Below are positions 44,937 through 52,829 of a DNA stretch of 64,000 nt, one piece after another. The DNA lies in the NCBI RefSeq assembly GCF_001643375.1, contig NZ_LSHB01000028.1, positions 62,001-126,000 on the forward strand, in the 5' to 3' direction. A program made the position numbers and the translations under genes. Each line of letters starts with the position of its first letter. Positions within the stretch are counted from its first letter, which is position 1. Under the pieces are notes generated by a model. That model did no database searches and was not told where the DNA came from. It saw only the letters and a list, made by a program, of their open reading frames with translations. This DNA comes from Chryseobacterium sp. FP211-J200. GTDB taxonomy: Bacteria; Bacteroidota; Bacteroidia; Flavobacteriales; Weeksellaceae.

Positions 44937-45464
44937 TCATTTCTCCTTCACTTTTTTCTTAATCAATTTCCCATTTTCATCGCTCATATCTTTTTCAAGA
45001 TAATAGATTTGCTTGTTCTCTCGGAAAACCATTTTTTGCAAATCAGCATTAATAATGACTTCGCAGCCGGTTGGAATCAAAAAAGTATCAACGGTTTTTT
45101 TCCAATTTCCATTGGTGAAAGAGGAGGTCGTCATCGCATAAGTGCAGCCATTCATCGGCGCTTGATAAACAGAAATTTCGTCTTTTCCATCGTTGTTCAA
45201 ATCGCCTTCATTGATGAGAATGATCTCGCAACAACCTGCTTTTATCGGTTTGATTTTGTTGTCAGAAAACCGAATTTCGTATTCAGCAGGCGTTCCATCT
45301 TCAATTGGATTTCCTTTTTCTTCTTTTGTTTTGATTGCAGTGGCAGTGATTTTCTTACCATCTCCTAAAAAATCGCCATCGATTTCCACTCCGATCTTTT
45401 TCTCTGTTGAAGTCTGTGCGAAAGTGAAAACACCAAATGTCATTAAGGTCAATATTAATTTCAT
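44937..45464 (-). CDS. Secreted hypothetical protein
   Basis: A 175-residue protein with a signal peptide (MKLILTLMTFGVFTFAQ). The mature part (FLGDGKKITATAIKTKEE, CCEIILINEGDLNNDGKDEI) contains a single NDGKDE calcium-loop-like motif of the FG-GAP/VCBS kind. Function unknown. I start at ATG 45464; an upstream start would run into the preceding gene. Only 10 bases separate it from that gene, so they form a pair. Confidence 0.68.
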   Translation of the reverse strand: MKLILTLMTFGVFTFAQTSTEKKIGVEIDGDFLGDGKKITATAIKTKEEKGNPIEDGTPAEYEIRFSDNKIKPIKAGCCEIILINEGDLNNDGKDEISVYQAPMNGCTYAMTTSSFTNGNWKKTVDTFLIPTGCEVIINADLQKMVFRENKQIYYLEKDMSDENGKLIKKKVKEK

Positions 45465-45474
45465 AAAGCCAGTT

Positions 45475-45939
45475 TTAATTTTTATTAAGGACAAGACTGT
45501 CTCCAAATTTCTCCACATTCAACGTGATGATCTTAGGTTTTGCAAAATGTTCTACAGGTGCTTCGCAAGTTCCGGTCCTTGTAATATTCTCGATCTGAAA
45601 TTCAATTTTCGAAGCTTCCACAAATTGATACTTTCCGTCAATCGCTGTGAAGCAGTCGTTGCCACATTCCCAACTGTTATAACTTTTGAATTTATTTTTA
45701 TCTGTGAATTCTACCGCCGAGAAATTCCAGATCATCGCAGTATCGTTTTTCTTCGTCAAAATAAATTGCTTTTCGTCAGTTTCCAATCCGATCAATTTCT
45801 CATTCTTTATGAGCCAAATGGAATTGTTGAGATAATTGTCATAGTTGTGAGCGACAGTTTTCTCTTTTCCTTTTTCGCAGTTGTTCAGGAAAATGAATGT
45901 GAGAAAAGGGATGAGGATTGTTTTGATATTTTTTTTCAT
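45475..45939 (-). CDS. Putative lipoprotein
   Basis: A 154-residue protein starting MKKNIKTILIPFLTFIFLNN-C, a relaxed lipobox. Four cysteines in the mature part (WECGNDC and TGTCEAP among them) suggest disulfides. Beta-rich, no family recognised. Paired with the following secreted protein. Confidence 0.65.
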   Translation of the reverse strand: MKKNIKTILIPFLTFIFLNNCEKGKEKTVAHNYDNYLNNSIWLIKNEKLIGLETDEKQFILTKKNDTAMIWNFSAVEFTDKNKFKSYNSWECGNDCFTAIDGKYQFVEASKIEFQIENITRTGTCEAPVEHFAKPKIITLNVEKFGDSLVLNKN

Positions 45940-45955
45940 CGATTTGGTCTTATCT

Positions 45956-45963
45956 CAAAATTA
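45956..45963 (-). promoter_or_regulatory. -7 element TAATTTTG
   Basis: Perfect TAnnTTTG on the minus strand, 16 bases before the lipoprotein ATG. Confidence 0.55.
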
Positions 45964-46116
45964 TAAAAATCATTCCATTTACAAACGATTACAAACGGAT
46001 ATAAATACTTTTCTACCGATTCGGGTTTTCTTTTTGTTGAAAATTTGCAACAAGGAAATCAGGAAAACAGACAACACGACCTGATTTTAAAAGTTTAATT
46101 TAAAAAATTTAATGCT

Positions 46117-46449
46117 ATGTCTTTAAGAAACAAAGTGACATTGATCGGTCACACAGGAAAGGAAGTTGAAGTTTTTAATTTCGAAAATGGAAACAAAAAA
46201 GCAACGGTCACACTTGCAACCAATGATTTCTACATCAATGCAGCAGGTGAAAGGGTAGAGGATACGCAATGGCACAATGTCGTGGCCTTCGGGAAAACCG
46301 CAGATGTTCTGGAAAAATATGTTCCAAAAGGAAAAGAGATTGCCATAGAAGGAAAACTGACTTATCGCTCTTACGATGACAAAGACGGAACGAAACGTTT
46401 TTTGACAGAGATCAGGATAGAAGAACTTCTTCTTTTAGGAACCAAATAA
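46117..46449 (+). CDS. ssb: Single-stranded DNA-binding protein, short form without acidic tail
   Basis: A 110-residue OB-fold SSB: SLRNKVTLIGHTGKEVEV, then the conserved TQWHNVVAFGKTADVLEKYV and KGKEIAIEGKLTYRSYDDKD. It ends EELLLLGTK, so the flexible linker and the acidic DDxxF tip that recruits repair proteins in replicative SSBs are missing. It is therefore probably an accessory SSB rather than the essential one. The next gene encodes an HRDC protein, itself a nucleic-acid-binding domain. A hairpin terminator lies between them. Confidence 0.9.
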   Translation: MSLRNKVTLIGHTGKEVEVFNFENGNKKATVTLATNDFYINAAGERVEDTQWHNVVAFGKTADVLEKYVPKGKEIAIEGKLTYRSYDDKDGTKRFLTEIRIEELLLLGTK

Positions 46450-46461
46450 TTGATATTTTAC

Positions 46462-46497
46462 ATCCTTGGCAAGTCTAACAGCTTGCCGAGGATTTTT
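46462..46497 (+). terminator. Terminator after ssb
   Basis: 12-bp stem ATCCTTGGCAAG / CTTGCCGAGGAT with one mismatch, then TTTTT. Confidence 0.85.
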
Positions 46498-46515
46498 ACT
46501 TTAAAATATAATATA

Positions 46516-46956
46516 ATGAAAGTCAAAGTTTTGAAGATCAGAATTTCTGACCAGTTCCAAAATATGGACGAAGCTATTTTGAATGATTATCTGGAGCGTT
46601 ATGACATCGTCGATTTGAATACGCAATTGGTACAAGGCGATATTAATTTTTGGTCTGTATTTATTAATTATGAGGAAAAACAAATAAAACCAACATCCAG
46701 TAAAACGAATGTCAATCCTGATGAACAGCTTTCTGAAGAGGAAACGATCATCTATGACAAACTAAAAAATTGGAGAGCAGAAAAAGCAAAGGAATCCCAA
46801 CTGCCGCCATACATTATTTTTCATAATGCGCATCTTGTGGCTATCGCAAAACACAAACCGAGTAATTTTGAAGATCTCGAAAATGTAAAAGGATTGGGAA
46901 AAGCTAAAATCGAAAAATACGGCGTAGAGATCATCGAAGTTTTAGAAAATGCCTAA
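46516..46956 (+). CDS. HRDC-domain protein
   Basis: A 146-residue protein. The N-terminal half (KVLKIRISDQFQNMDEAILN) is a small alpha/beta part; the C-terminal half (EETIIYDKLKNWRAEKAKES, IIFHNAHLVAIAKHKPSN, FEDLENVKGLGKAKIEKYG) is a clear HRDC domain like that of RecQ and RNase D. HRDC domains bind nucleic acids. No helicase domain is attached, so it is a stand-alone accessory. Start chosen at ATG 46516, after the ssb terminator. Confidence 0.85.
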   Translation: MKVKVLKIRISDQFQNMDEAILNDYLERYDIVDLNTQLVQGDINFWSVFINYEEKQIKPTSSKTNVNPDEQLSEEETIIYDKLKNWRAEKAKESQLPPYIIFHNAHLVAIAKHKPSNFEDLENVKGLGKAKIEKYGVEIIEVLENA

Positions 46957-47056
46957 TTAAGATTTTTCTAGCTGCAATGTTTGTATTAATCGTAATATGT
47001 TGTAGATATTAAGATAAAAATAACATTTCGGACGACTGATTTTACAATTTATCTTT

Positions 47057-47064
47057 TATTTTTG
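47057..47064 (+). promoter_or_regulatory. -7 element TATTTTTG, 4 bases before ppc ATG
   Basis: Perfect TAnnTTTG; ATG follows after TTAA. Confidence 0.6.
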
Positions 47065-47068
47065 TTAA

Positions 47069-49615
47069 ATGCTAAACGATCAGAAAATTGAAAAATTCAG
47101 GCAGATTGTAGAAAATAAGTTTCAGATCTACAATTCACTCTTCATGAGTCTGCCCTATGATAAAATGACAAACATCGGGATGTTGCTCCCTTTTCTAGCG
47201 GAAGAAAGCAGAGAAGGTTATCAGCAAGGTAAATCTCCTGAAGAAATTGTTGAAGAGTTTTTCCAGAAACACACAGAACTGGAAACCGAAGATCAGAAAC
47301 TGGAACTACTCTTCAAGATCATCCAATATATAGAAAGACAAGTTGTACTTTTTGACAGTATAGAAGATGCGGCTTTCCAGCAATTGCACTCCGAAAGTGA
47401 TTCCGGAACGGTCATGAATATGTACGACCGCGCCAACCAGGATCAGCATCTCGCGGCAATCAGAAAGAAGATGGATGATTTTGCGATCAAAATTGTTTTC
47501 ACCGCTCACCCAACGCAGTTCTATCCGAATGCGGTGCAAAGAATTATCCATGATCTACGTGATGCGATCATCAATGACTCGGTGACGCAGATCGATACTT
47601 TGCTTCAACAATTGGGAAAAACACCTTTTGTGAACAAGGAAAGACCAACGCCTTTGGACGAAGCTTTGAGCATCATTTATTATTTGAGATATGTCTATTA
47701 CCAAAGTATTGGTGAACTTTATAGAAAGATCAAACAGGTTTTTGGAACCTCCAGTTACACACCTAGTCCGGATATCATTCAGTTGGGATTCTGGCCAGGT
47801 GGTGACCGCGACGGAAATCCTTTCGTAACGGCTGATATCACAATGAAAGTGGCTGAGGAATTGAGAATATCAATCCTGAAGGATTATTATGGACATTTGA
47901 AAATTGTCAGAAGAAGATTGAGTTTCCGTGGCGTTTCTGATGTTTTAAAAAATGTTAGCAAAAGAATCTACGATTCGATTTTCCAGGAAGATGCAAGGAT
48001 TTCTGCAGCCGAGATCATCGTCGAACTCGATAACGCTGAAAAGATTTTGAAAGAAGAACACAACGGACTTTTCTTTGATGTTCTGGATGATTTCAGAGAT
48101 CGTGTAAAGATCTTCGGGACCCATTTTGCAACGCTCGATATCCGTCAGGACAGCAGGGTCCATCAAAATGTCATTGATGATATTTTCAAAAAGGTCATCA
48201 ATGAAGATGTTGATTCTAAAACGAATGATGAGAAGATCGACCTATTGTTGGAATCTGGCGCCATTCTGAATCCTCAAGATTTCGAAGACGAAATGACCTG
48301 CGAAACTTTAAAAAGTGTTTATAATATCAAAACTATTCAGGGAAACAATGGCGAGCGAGGCATGCATCGCTATATCATTTCCAATTCTGATGAGGTGAAA
48401 GATGTAATGAATGTCTATGTCATGATGAAACTTTGCGGTTATGCCGACGAAGATATCCATATTGATATTGTGCCATTGTTTGAAACGATGGAAGGTCTGG
48501 ATAAATCTGAAAGCGTGATGAAAACCTTGTATGATCATCCAGTTTACAAGAAGCATCTTGCAAGAAGAAACAACAAGCAGATCATCATGCTTGGCTTCTC
48601 CGATGGAACAAAAGATGGTGGTTACCTGAAAGCGAACTGGCAGATCTATACATCAAAAGAAAAATTGACCAAGATCTCTGAGGATAACGGCGTGAAAGTC
48701 GTGTTCTTCGACGGTAGAGGTGGACCGCCGGCAAGAGGTGGCGGAAAAACCCACGATTTCTACGCGTCGCAAGGAAAAACCATTGCCAACAATCAGATTG
48801 AGTTGACCATCCAGGGACAAACCATCACAAGTGTTTTTGGAAATAAGGATCAGGCGAAATTCAACTTCGAACAGTTGTTGACAGCTGGGATCGAGAATGA
48901 TGTGTTTAAAAGCACCAAGAAAGACCTTAATGATAAAGAACGGGACTTGATCTCGGAATTGGCAGACATCAGTTACCAAAAATATTCTGACCTGAAGGCG
49001 CATCCAATGTTTGTGCCTTATCTTCAGGAAATGAGTACATTGGAATATTACGGAAGAACCAATATCGGAAGTCGTCCAAGCAAAAGAGGCGCGGGTTCTG
49101 AACTGAAGTTCGAGGATTTGAGAGCGATTCCATTCGTTGGATCTTGGGCACAATTGAAACAAAACGTGCCTGGATTCTTTGGGTTTGGATTTGCTTTGAA
49201 AACTTTGATGGATGAAGGAAGATTTGATGAGATCAAAGAACTTTACAAAGGTTCGGATTTCTTCAAGACCTTGGTGCTGAACTCAATGATGAGTATGAAC
49301 AAAACCTATTTCCCGCTGACCTACTATATGAGAAACAATCCTAAGTTTGGCGAATTTTGGAATATCCTTTTCTCTGAGTTTTCTCTTTCCAAGGAAATGA
49401 TGTTGGAACTGACAGGTTATAAGATATTGATGCAGGAAGAACCATTGAACAGAAAATCAGTGAAGATCCGTGAGAAGATAGTGCTTCCGCTTCTGAGTAT
49501 TCAGCAATATGCGTTGATCAAGATCCAGAAAGGCGAAGGTAACCGCGAAAGTTATGAGAAGCTTGTGATGCGATCATTGTTTGGAAATATCAATGCGAGC
49601 AGAAACTCAGCTTAG
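47069..49615 (+). CDS. ppc: Phosphoenolpyruvate carboxylase
   Basis: An 848-residue PEP carboxylase, which adds bicarbonate to PEP to make oxaloacetate. Signatures: FTAHPTQFYPNAVQR with catalytic His147 (the usual TAHPTE has Q here), GFWPGGDRDGNPFVT, FFDGRGGPPARGGGKTHDFY, NIGSRPSKRG and RAIPFVGSWAQLKQNVPG. Length is a little below the enterobacterial enzyme (about 880). The C-terminus ends FGNINASRNSA rather than the common NTG, which is normal variation for this group. Its start codon lies 4 bases after a perfect -7 box. Confidence 0.95.
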   Translation: MLNDQKIEKFRQIVENKFQIYNSLFMSLPYDKMTNIGMLLPFLAEESREGYQQGKSPEEIVEEFFQKHTELETEDQKLELLFKIIQYIERQVVLFDSIEDAAFQQLHSESDSGTVMNMYDRANQDQHLAAIRKKMDDFAIKIVFTAHPTQFYPNAVQRIIHDLRDAIINDSVTQIDTLLQQLGKTPFVNKERPTPLDEALSIIYYLRYVYYQSIGELYRKIKQVFGTSSYTPSPDIIQLGFWPGGDRDGNPFVTADITMKVAEELRISILKDYYGHLKIVRRRLSFRGVSDVLKNVSKRIYDSIFQEDARISAAEIIVELDNAEKILKEEHNGLFFDVLDDFRDRVKIFGTHFATLDIRQDSRVHQNVIDDIFKKVINEDVDSKTNDEKIDLLLESGAILNPQDFEDEMTCETLKSVYNIKTIQGNNGERGMHRYIISNSDEVKDVMNVYVMMKLCGYADEDIHIDIVPLFETMEGLDKSESVMKTLYDHPVYKKHLARRNNKQIIMLGFSDGTKDGGYLKANWQIYTSKEKLTKISEDNGVKVVFFDGRGGPPARGGGKTHDFYASQGKTIANNQIELTIQGQTITSVFGNKDQAKFNFEQLLTAGIENDVFKSTKKDLNDKERDLISELADISYQKYSDLKAHPMFVPYLQEMSTLEYYGRTNIGSRPSKRGAGSELKFEDLRAIPFVGSWAQLKQNVPGFFGFGFALKTLMDEGRFDEIKELYKGSDFFKTLVLNSMMSMNKTYFPLTYYMRNNPKFGEFWNILFSEFSLSKEMMLELTGYKILMQEEPLNRKSVKIREKIVLPLLSIQQYALIKIQKGEGNRESYEKLVMRSLFGNINASRNSA

Positions 49616-49650
49616 AATAAAATAGTTGTAGTCATTTTAATTTGAAGTCT

Positions 49651-50097
49651 ATGGAAACCAAACTTACGGCAAAAGCTTCTATAGGAATTCAGAAACCGGT
49701 TTCAGAAATTTTTGAAGCGATTGTGAATCCTGAGATCATGCAAAATTATTTCATTTCCAAAGGTTCCGGAAGAATGGAAGTTGGAAAAGAAATCTTTTGG
49801 GAATTTCCCGAATTCGAAGATTCTTATCCTCTGACGACCAAAGAGACCGTCCCGAATGAAAAGATTGTTTTTGTCTGGGATCCAAAATCTGTGGTCACGA
49901 TAGAACTACAGAAACTTTCTGAAAATGATTCTGTTGTTAAGGTTTCCGAAGAGGGTCACCAAAATGATGAGAAAGGCATCAAATGGGTAATCGGACAAAC
50001 CGAAGGCTGGGCTAATTTCCTTACTTGTATGAAAGCCTGGCTGGAGCACGGAATCCATCTACGGAAAGGTGCTTTCGACTTTATGAAAACCAATTAG
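49651..50097 (+). CDS. SRPBCC/AHSA1-domain protein
   Basis: A 148-residue single-domain protein of the AHSA1/SRPBCC fold: TAKASIGIQKPVSEIFEAIV at the start and GWANFLTCMKAWLEHG near the end, a typical pattern for this ligand-binding or Hsp90-activator-like fold. Ligand unknown. It follows ppc by 35 bases and ends at a strong terminator. The last 11 codons plus the terminator are duplicated 0.9 kb downstream. Confidence 0.83.
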   Translation: METKLTAKASIGIQKPVSEIFEAIVNPEIMQNYFISKGSGRMEVGKEIFWEFPEFEDSYPLTTKETVPNEKIVFVWDPKSVVTIELQKLSENDSVVKVSEEGHQNDEKGIKWVIGQTEGWANFLTCMKAWLEHGIHLRKGAFDFMKTN

Positions 50098-50100
50098 AAT

Positions 50101-50128
50101 AAAAGCTTTGCGATTGCAAAGCTTTTTT
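50101..50128. terminator. Terminator after SRPBCC gene
   Basis: 11-bp stem AAAAGCTTTGC / GCAAAGCTTTT with GATT loop; also repeated at 50998-51024. Confidence 0.93.
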
Positions 50129-50188
50129 GTTTGATGATCAAGGGTATGATGATTTCCTTCACCAGCAAGCAAAGACGATCATTATCGT

Positions 50189-50554
50189 TTATAATTCTCC
50201 CATCGCCTTGAGTTCTTCCAAACTTTTTTCTTTGTAAAAATCTTTCGGATCTACCAATGGCGCGTGCAGATCTTGCAGTTTATTGAGTTGATGTCCCTCG
50301 GCAGGTTGCAGATCACGCCTTGCAAAAAGGTCGTTGGGTGTGCAGTTGAGGACAACGCAAAGGGCCGTCAGTTGTCGGAAGTTGATCTGTACCGCTTCGC
50401 CATTCAACATTTTCTGCGCAGAATTTCCACTGATACCTGCTTTGGTAATAAAAGCGTAAGGAAATGTAATCTGGCGAAGTGTCAGGATAGGAGTCAGATG
50501 TAATACAAGGCTGCTTTGGGAAGGTCTTAGATTCCCGCGTTTCTTTCTTAGCAT
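50189..50554 (-). CDS. XRE-type (Cro/CI) helix-turn-helix regulator
   Basis: A 121-residue DNA-binding protein. The helix-turn-helix spans about residues 35-80 (FITKAGISGNSAQKMLNGEA, NFRQLTALCVVLNCTPNDLF), the pattern of small Cro/CI-type repressors. The C-terminal tail ends DPKDFYKEKSLEELKAMGEL. It is divergent from a remarkable 9 x 21-bp array starting 47 bases upstream of its ATG, so the array may contain its own operator sites. Target genes unknown. Confidence 0.82.
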   Translation of the reverse strand: MLRKKRGNLRPSQSSLVLHLTPILTLRQITFPYAFITKAGISGNSAQKMLNGEAVQINFRQLTALCVVLNCTPNDLFARRDLQPAEGHQLNKLQDLHAPLVDPKDFYKEKSLEELKAMGEL

Positions 50555-50600
50555 ATCTATTTGTGTTTTTATTAAAGTAAATATAATAAGATTTTTAAAA

Positions 50601-50789
50601 AGTATTGTTACAGGTAATCGGAGTAGTATTACAGGTTAGCCGATTATTGTTACAGGTTACAGGAGTAGTATTACAGGTTACCCGAGTATTATTACAGGTT
50701 AGTCGACTATTGTTACAGGTTAGCCGACTATTATTATAGGTTGCTGGAGTATTGTTATAGGGTAGCGGAGTATTATTATAGGTTGCTTT
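50601..50789. repeat. Nine tandem 21-bp units (possible operator array)
   Basis: Nine consecutive 21-bp units, each with a core TATT(A/G)TTACAGGTTA or close relative, followed by a variable GC-containing end. Unit starts are 50601, 50622, 50643, 50664, 50685, 50706, 50727, 50748 and 50769. The last three units drift (TTATAGG). The 21-bp period is two helical turns, so equivalent bases face the same side of DNA. No spacers of CRISPR type. Located just upstream of the XRE gene. Confidence 0.9.
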
Positions 50790-50956
50790 TATATATAAAA
50801 AGTTGGTTGGAAAGAGTGAGAAAATATGAAGAGTATATGATGTTTATTGTAGATTAGTTTTAAATTTGGCTAAATGCGGTTTTGGATGTTTTGGATTTGC
50901 TGGTTACACGTTAATTAAAACATCGATAAAAGATTCGAAAGATCGGGCATTCATTA

Positions 50957-51030
50957 GGAAAGAGGTGCTTTCGACTTTATGAAAACGAATTCTATAAAAA
51001 AAGCTTTGCGATTGCAAAGCTTTTTGTTTG
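50957..51030 (+). repeat. Duplicate of the SRPBCC gene 3' end and terminator
   Basis: Matches 50063-50133: GGTGCTTTCGACTTTATGAA, then AAC(C/G)AAT, then the same terminator hairpin AAGCTTTGCGATTGCAAAGC. In this copy the stop codon after AAT is lost. The two copies are direct repeats about 0.9 kb apart. Confidence 0.85.
50998..51024. terminator. Duplicated terminator hairpin
   Basis: Same stem-loop as at 50101-50128; probably still works for transcription from either side. Confidence 0.75.
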
Positions 51031-51079
51031 TGAGTTAAACGTTGTTTCATAGGCTTTAATAAGTGTATTTTATTAAATA

Positions 51080-51390
51080 TTACAACTTCAAAAGTTTGAG
51101 AATTGCAAAATATAATTCATCTTGTTCTACGTGATATTCATCAATTTCCCCATGTTTTTCAAAATGAGAAATATTAAATCCATCTTCGATATCATTGTAA
51201 TATAATACTAAATCTTTGTATTCAGCAATTACCCAAAAACCACTTCCTTCATTGCCCATTTCACGTTCTGCCCATTTGCATGGAGTAGTTTTTACTTTGT
51301 CCACAAATTAAAAAGTTCTAAATTCATTTCGCTTTCTGCTTTAGAAATTTCAAGAGACAATTCTTCGAGAGTGATTGGTTTCCATTCCAT
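51080..51390 (-). pseudogene. Small hypothetical gene with a frameshift
   Basis: Two overlapping frames make one protein of about 103 residues: MEWKPITLEELSLEISKAES, then EMNLELFNLWTK, joined to VKTTPCKWAEREMGNEGSGF, WVIAEYKDLVLYYNDIEDGF and NISHFEKHGEIDEYH. The first frame stops at TAA directly after WTK; a one-base deletion in the AAAG run near 51300 explains it. I recall similar small proteins (with GGFW and YNDIEDGFNIS) in other bacteria, often as immunity-like or unassigned genes; function unknown. It could be a sequencing error, since the rest is intact. Confidence 0.7.
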
Positions 51391-51481
51391 TGATATAGTT
51401 TTAATGCAATCCAAATTTAGGTTAATTTGTGAAAGTAGGTAACTACCTCAATCAATCACAAAACTTCCAACTCTGCGAAGC

Positions 51482-51568
51482 GCGCCCCGACCTGAGTGGA
51501 GCTCTTTTTTTGCGGCTGGAAAAGTGATGGCAAAAAAAGCGGGAACGGAGGGCGGATAAAGACGCCCA
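51482..51568 (-). repeat. Dispersed structured intergenic element, copy C (inverted)
   Basis: On the minus strand it starts GGGCGTCTTTATCCGCC; inner stem GCTTTTTTTGC / GCAAAAAAAGAGC is nearly perfect. The outer ends (GGGCGTC, GGGGCGCG) differ from the other copies. Confidence 0.8.
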
Positions 51569-51638
51569 AAAAAAAATTTTAAGGTAAACAAAGTCACATG
51601 GCGTCTTCCTAAATGTAAAACGTAAAATTTTAAATAAA

Positions 51639-51884
51639 ATGAAGAAAGGAATTTTAGCGATCGCAGGTTTGGCCGCCATCGCCATCATCGCAAAAAAAGC
51701 GCAAAAAAGAAAAGCATTCGTAAGAGGAATTTTTGACGAATATGATGTGAAGGAAAGAACGCCGTTCGGATTTGCAGACCGTATCAGAACGATGAATGAC
51801 GATGAGTACAACTCGCTGAAAGAGAAAGTGAGAAGGCAATTCGGAAGAGGTTGCTGCCAGCGCAGAACTGCGGAAGCGGAGTAA
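51639..51884 (+). CDS. Small conserved hypothetical protein
   Basis: An 81-residue protein with a short N-terminal hydrophobic stretch (ILAIAGLAAIAIIA) followed by a basic, charged part (KKAQKRKAFVRGIFDEYDVK, FADRIRTMNDDEYNSLKEKV). It has two adjacent cysteines near the end (GRGCCQRR). Probably membrane-associated. Function unknown. Precedes a J-domain gene with a terminator between. Confidence 0.65.
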   Translation: MKKGILAIAGLAAIAIIAKKAQKRKAFVRGIFDEYDVKERTPFGFADRIRTMNDDEYNSLKEKVRRQFGRGCCQRRTAEAE

Positions 51885-51912
51885 TTTTAGGAAATTAAAT
51901 TAAATTGTTAGA

Positions 51913-51945
51913 AAAAAACGGGAAGTTATGCTTTCCGTTTTTTGT
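51913..51945 (+). terminator. Terminator before J-domain gene
   Basis: Stem AAAAAACGGGAAG / CTTTCCGTTTTTT with a TTATG loop. Confidence 0.8.
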
Positions 51946-51965
51946 TTTTGAACGGGTTAAATCGT

Positions 51966-51973
51966 TAAATTTG
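51966..51973 (+). promoter_or_regulatory. -7 element TAAATTTG, 4 bases before GTG start
   Basis: Perfect TAnnTTTG; the GTG start codon follows after TTTT. Confidence 0.6.
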
Positions 51974-51977
51974 TTTT

Positions 51978-52622
51978 GTGAAGGACTATTACTACTTTCT
52001 CGGGATCCCTCAAAATGCTTCTGCGGAAGACATCAAAAAAGCCTATCGGAAATTGTCTTTGAAATACCATCCGGACAAAAATGAGAACGATGACTACTTC
52101 TCCGACCGTTTCAAGGAAGTGAAGGAAGCTTACGAAACGCTCACCGATCCTGAGAGAAAAAGGATCTACGACCAAAATCTTGGCAGCCAGCAACGCAATG
52201 TCAAAAGTATTTTGCCTCCGAAGATCAAGAACTTCTCTGCCAGTAAGATCCGTGCTCAGAAAGATGAGGAGATCACGATCTATTGGAACACTTATGATGC
52301 TGACTTGGTAAAAATCGTTCCTTTCGGATTGGAAAAACCGAATGGTGAACGAACCATAAGAATTAAGGAATTTGATTCTCAAGGTAAGTTTCAGATTTTG
52401 CTACACGCGACGAATACGATTCTTCACAAAACAATCGTTCAAGGCATCACCATTACAGAATTGGCAGAAAATGAATCCAATTCTGAACAAAAAGAAACAT
52501 TGAGCAATCCATCCGAATCTTTCCCGAAAGCTCAAAAAAAAGAAACCAAATCTAAAAGACTGGTTTCCTTAATTATATTTTTAGCATTGGCTGCTATGAT
52601 CATCTGGCTGATGTTTAACTGA
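51978..52622 (+). CDS. Membrane-anchored J-domain protein
   Basis: A 214-residue DnaJ-like cochaperone: N-terminal J domain ([23 protein letters not shown] in [24 protein letters not shown]), a middle beta-sheet-like part ([20 protein letters not shown]) and a C-terminal membrane segment ([19 protein letters not shown]). It recruits DnaK to the membrane, presumably. It uses GTG as start, with only 4 bases after the -7 box, so the mRNA is probably leaderless. Lacks the zinc and substrate domains of DnaJ. Confidence 0.88.
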   Translation: MKDYYYFLGIPQNASAEDIKKAYRKLSLKYHPDKNENDDYFSDRFKEVKEAYETLTDPERKRIYDQNLGSQQRNVKSILPPKIKNFSASKIRAQKDEEITIYWNTYDADLVKIVPFGLEKPNGERTIRIKEFDSQGKFQILLHATNTILHKTIVQGITITELAENESNSEQKETLSNPSESFPKAQKKETKSKRLVSLIIFLALAAMIIWLMFN

Positions 52623-52767
52623 TCTTTTCGCGACCAGGACACTTTTTGCAGCGTTTTCCTTTTTTGAATTTCTTACAACAGGTCTTTTTTCCACAATACA
52701 TATCTTCTGTATTTCCAAATGCTGGTGCGAGAGGTGCAATTCTAAATGCGATAACTGGCTGATTCAT
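52615..52767 (-). CDS. 50-residue Cys/Lys-rich protein
   Basis: An intact ATG-to-TAA frame of 50 codons. The N-terminal half is neutral ([20 protein letters not shown]) and the C-terminal half is [20 protein letters not shown], five closely spaced cysteines among lysines, like a small zinc-binding or nucleic-acid-binding finger. The cysteine and lysine pattern makes coincidence unlikely, and I recall similar short proteins in Flavobacteriia. It overlaps the end of the J-domain gene by 8 bases in convergent orientation. Function unknown. Confidence 0.65.
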   Translation of the reverse strand: MNQPVIAFRIAPLAPAFGNTEDMYCGKKTCCKKFKKGKRCKKCPGREKIS

Positions 52768-52829
52768 ATCTGCAAATATAAAGTAATTTAGAATAAATAC
52801 AAATAGAAAATAAAAAAATTCTTTTTATT

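Larger units (their letters stand above)
50555..51079. other. 525-bp intergenic region with array and duplicated gene tail
   Basis: Holds the 21-bp array, then about 165 bp of AT-rich sequence with no clear gene, then a duplicate of the SRPBCC gene end and its terminator (50957-51030). No other coding signal seen. Confidence 0.7.

Noticed and set aside
45193-45966. 257-residue open frame on the plus strand over the two secreted-protein genes
   Set aside because: The minus-strand frames have signal peptides, a promoter box and proper spacing, while this frame has no recognisable features.
50601-50789. CRISPR array
   Set aside because: The 21-bp units are contiguous, with no unique spacers between them, and no cas genes are in the window.
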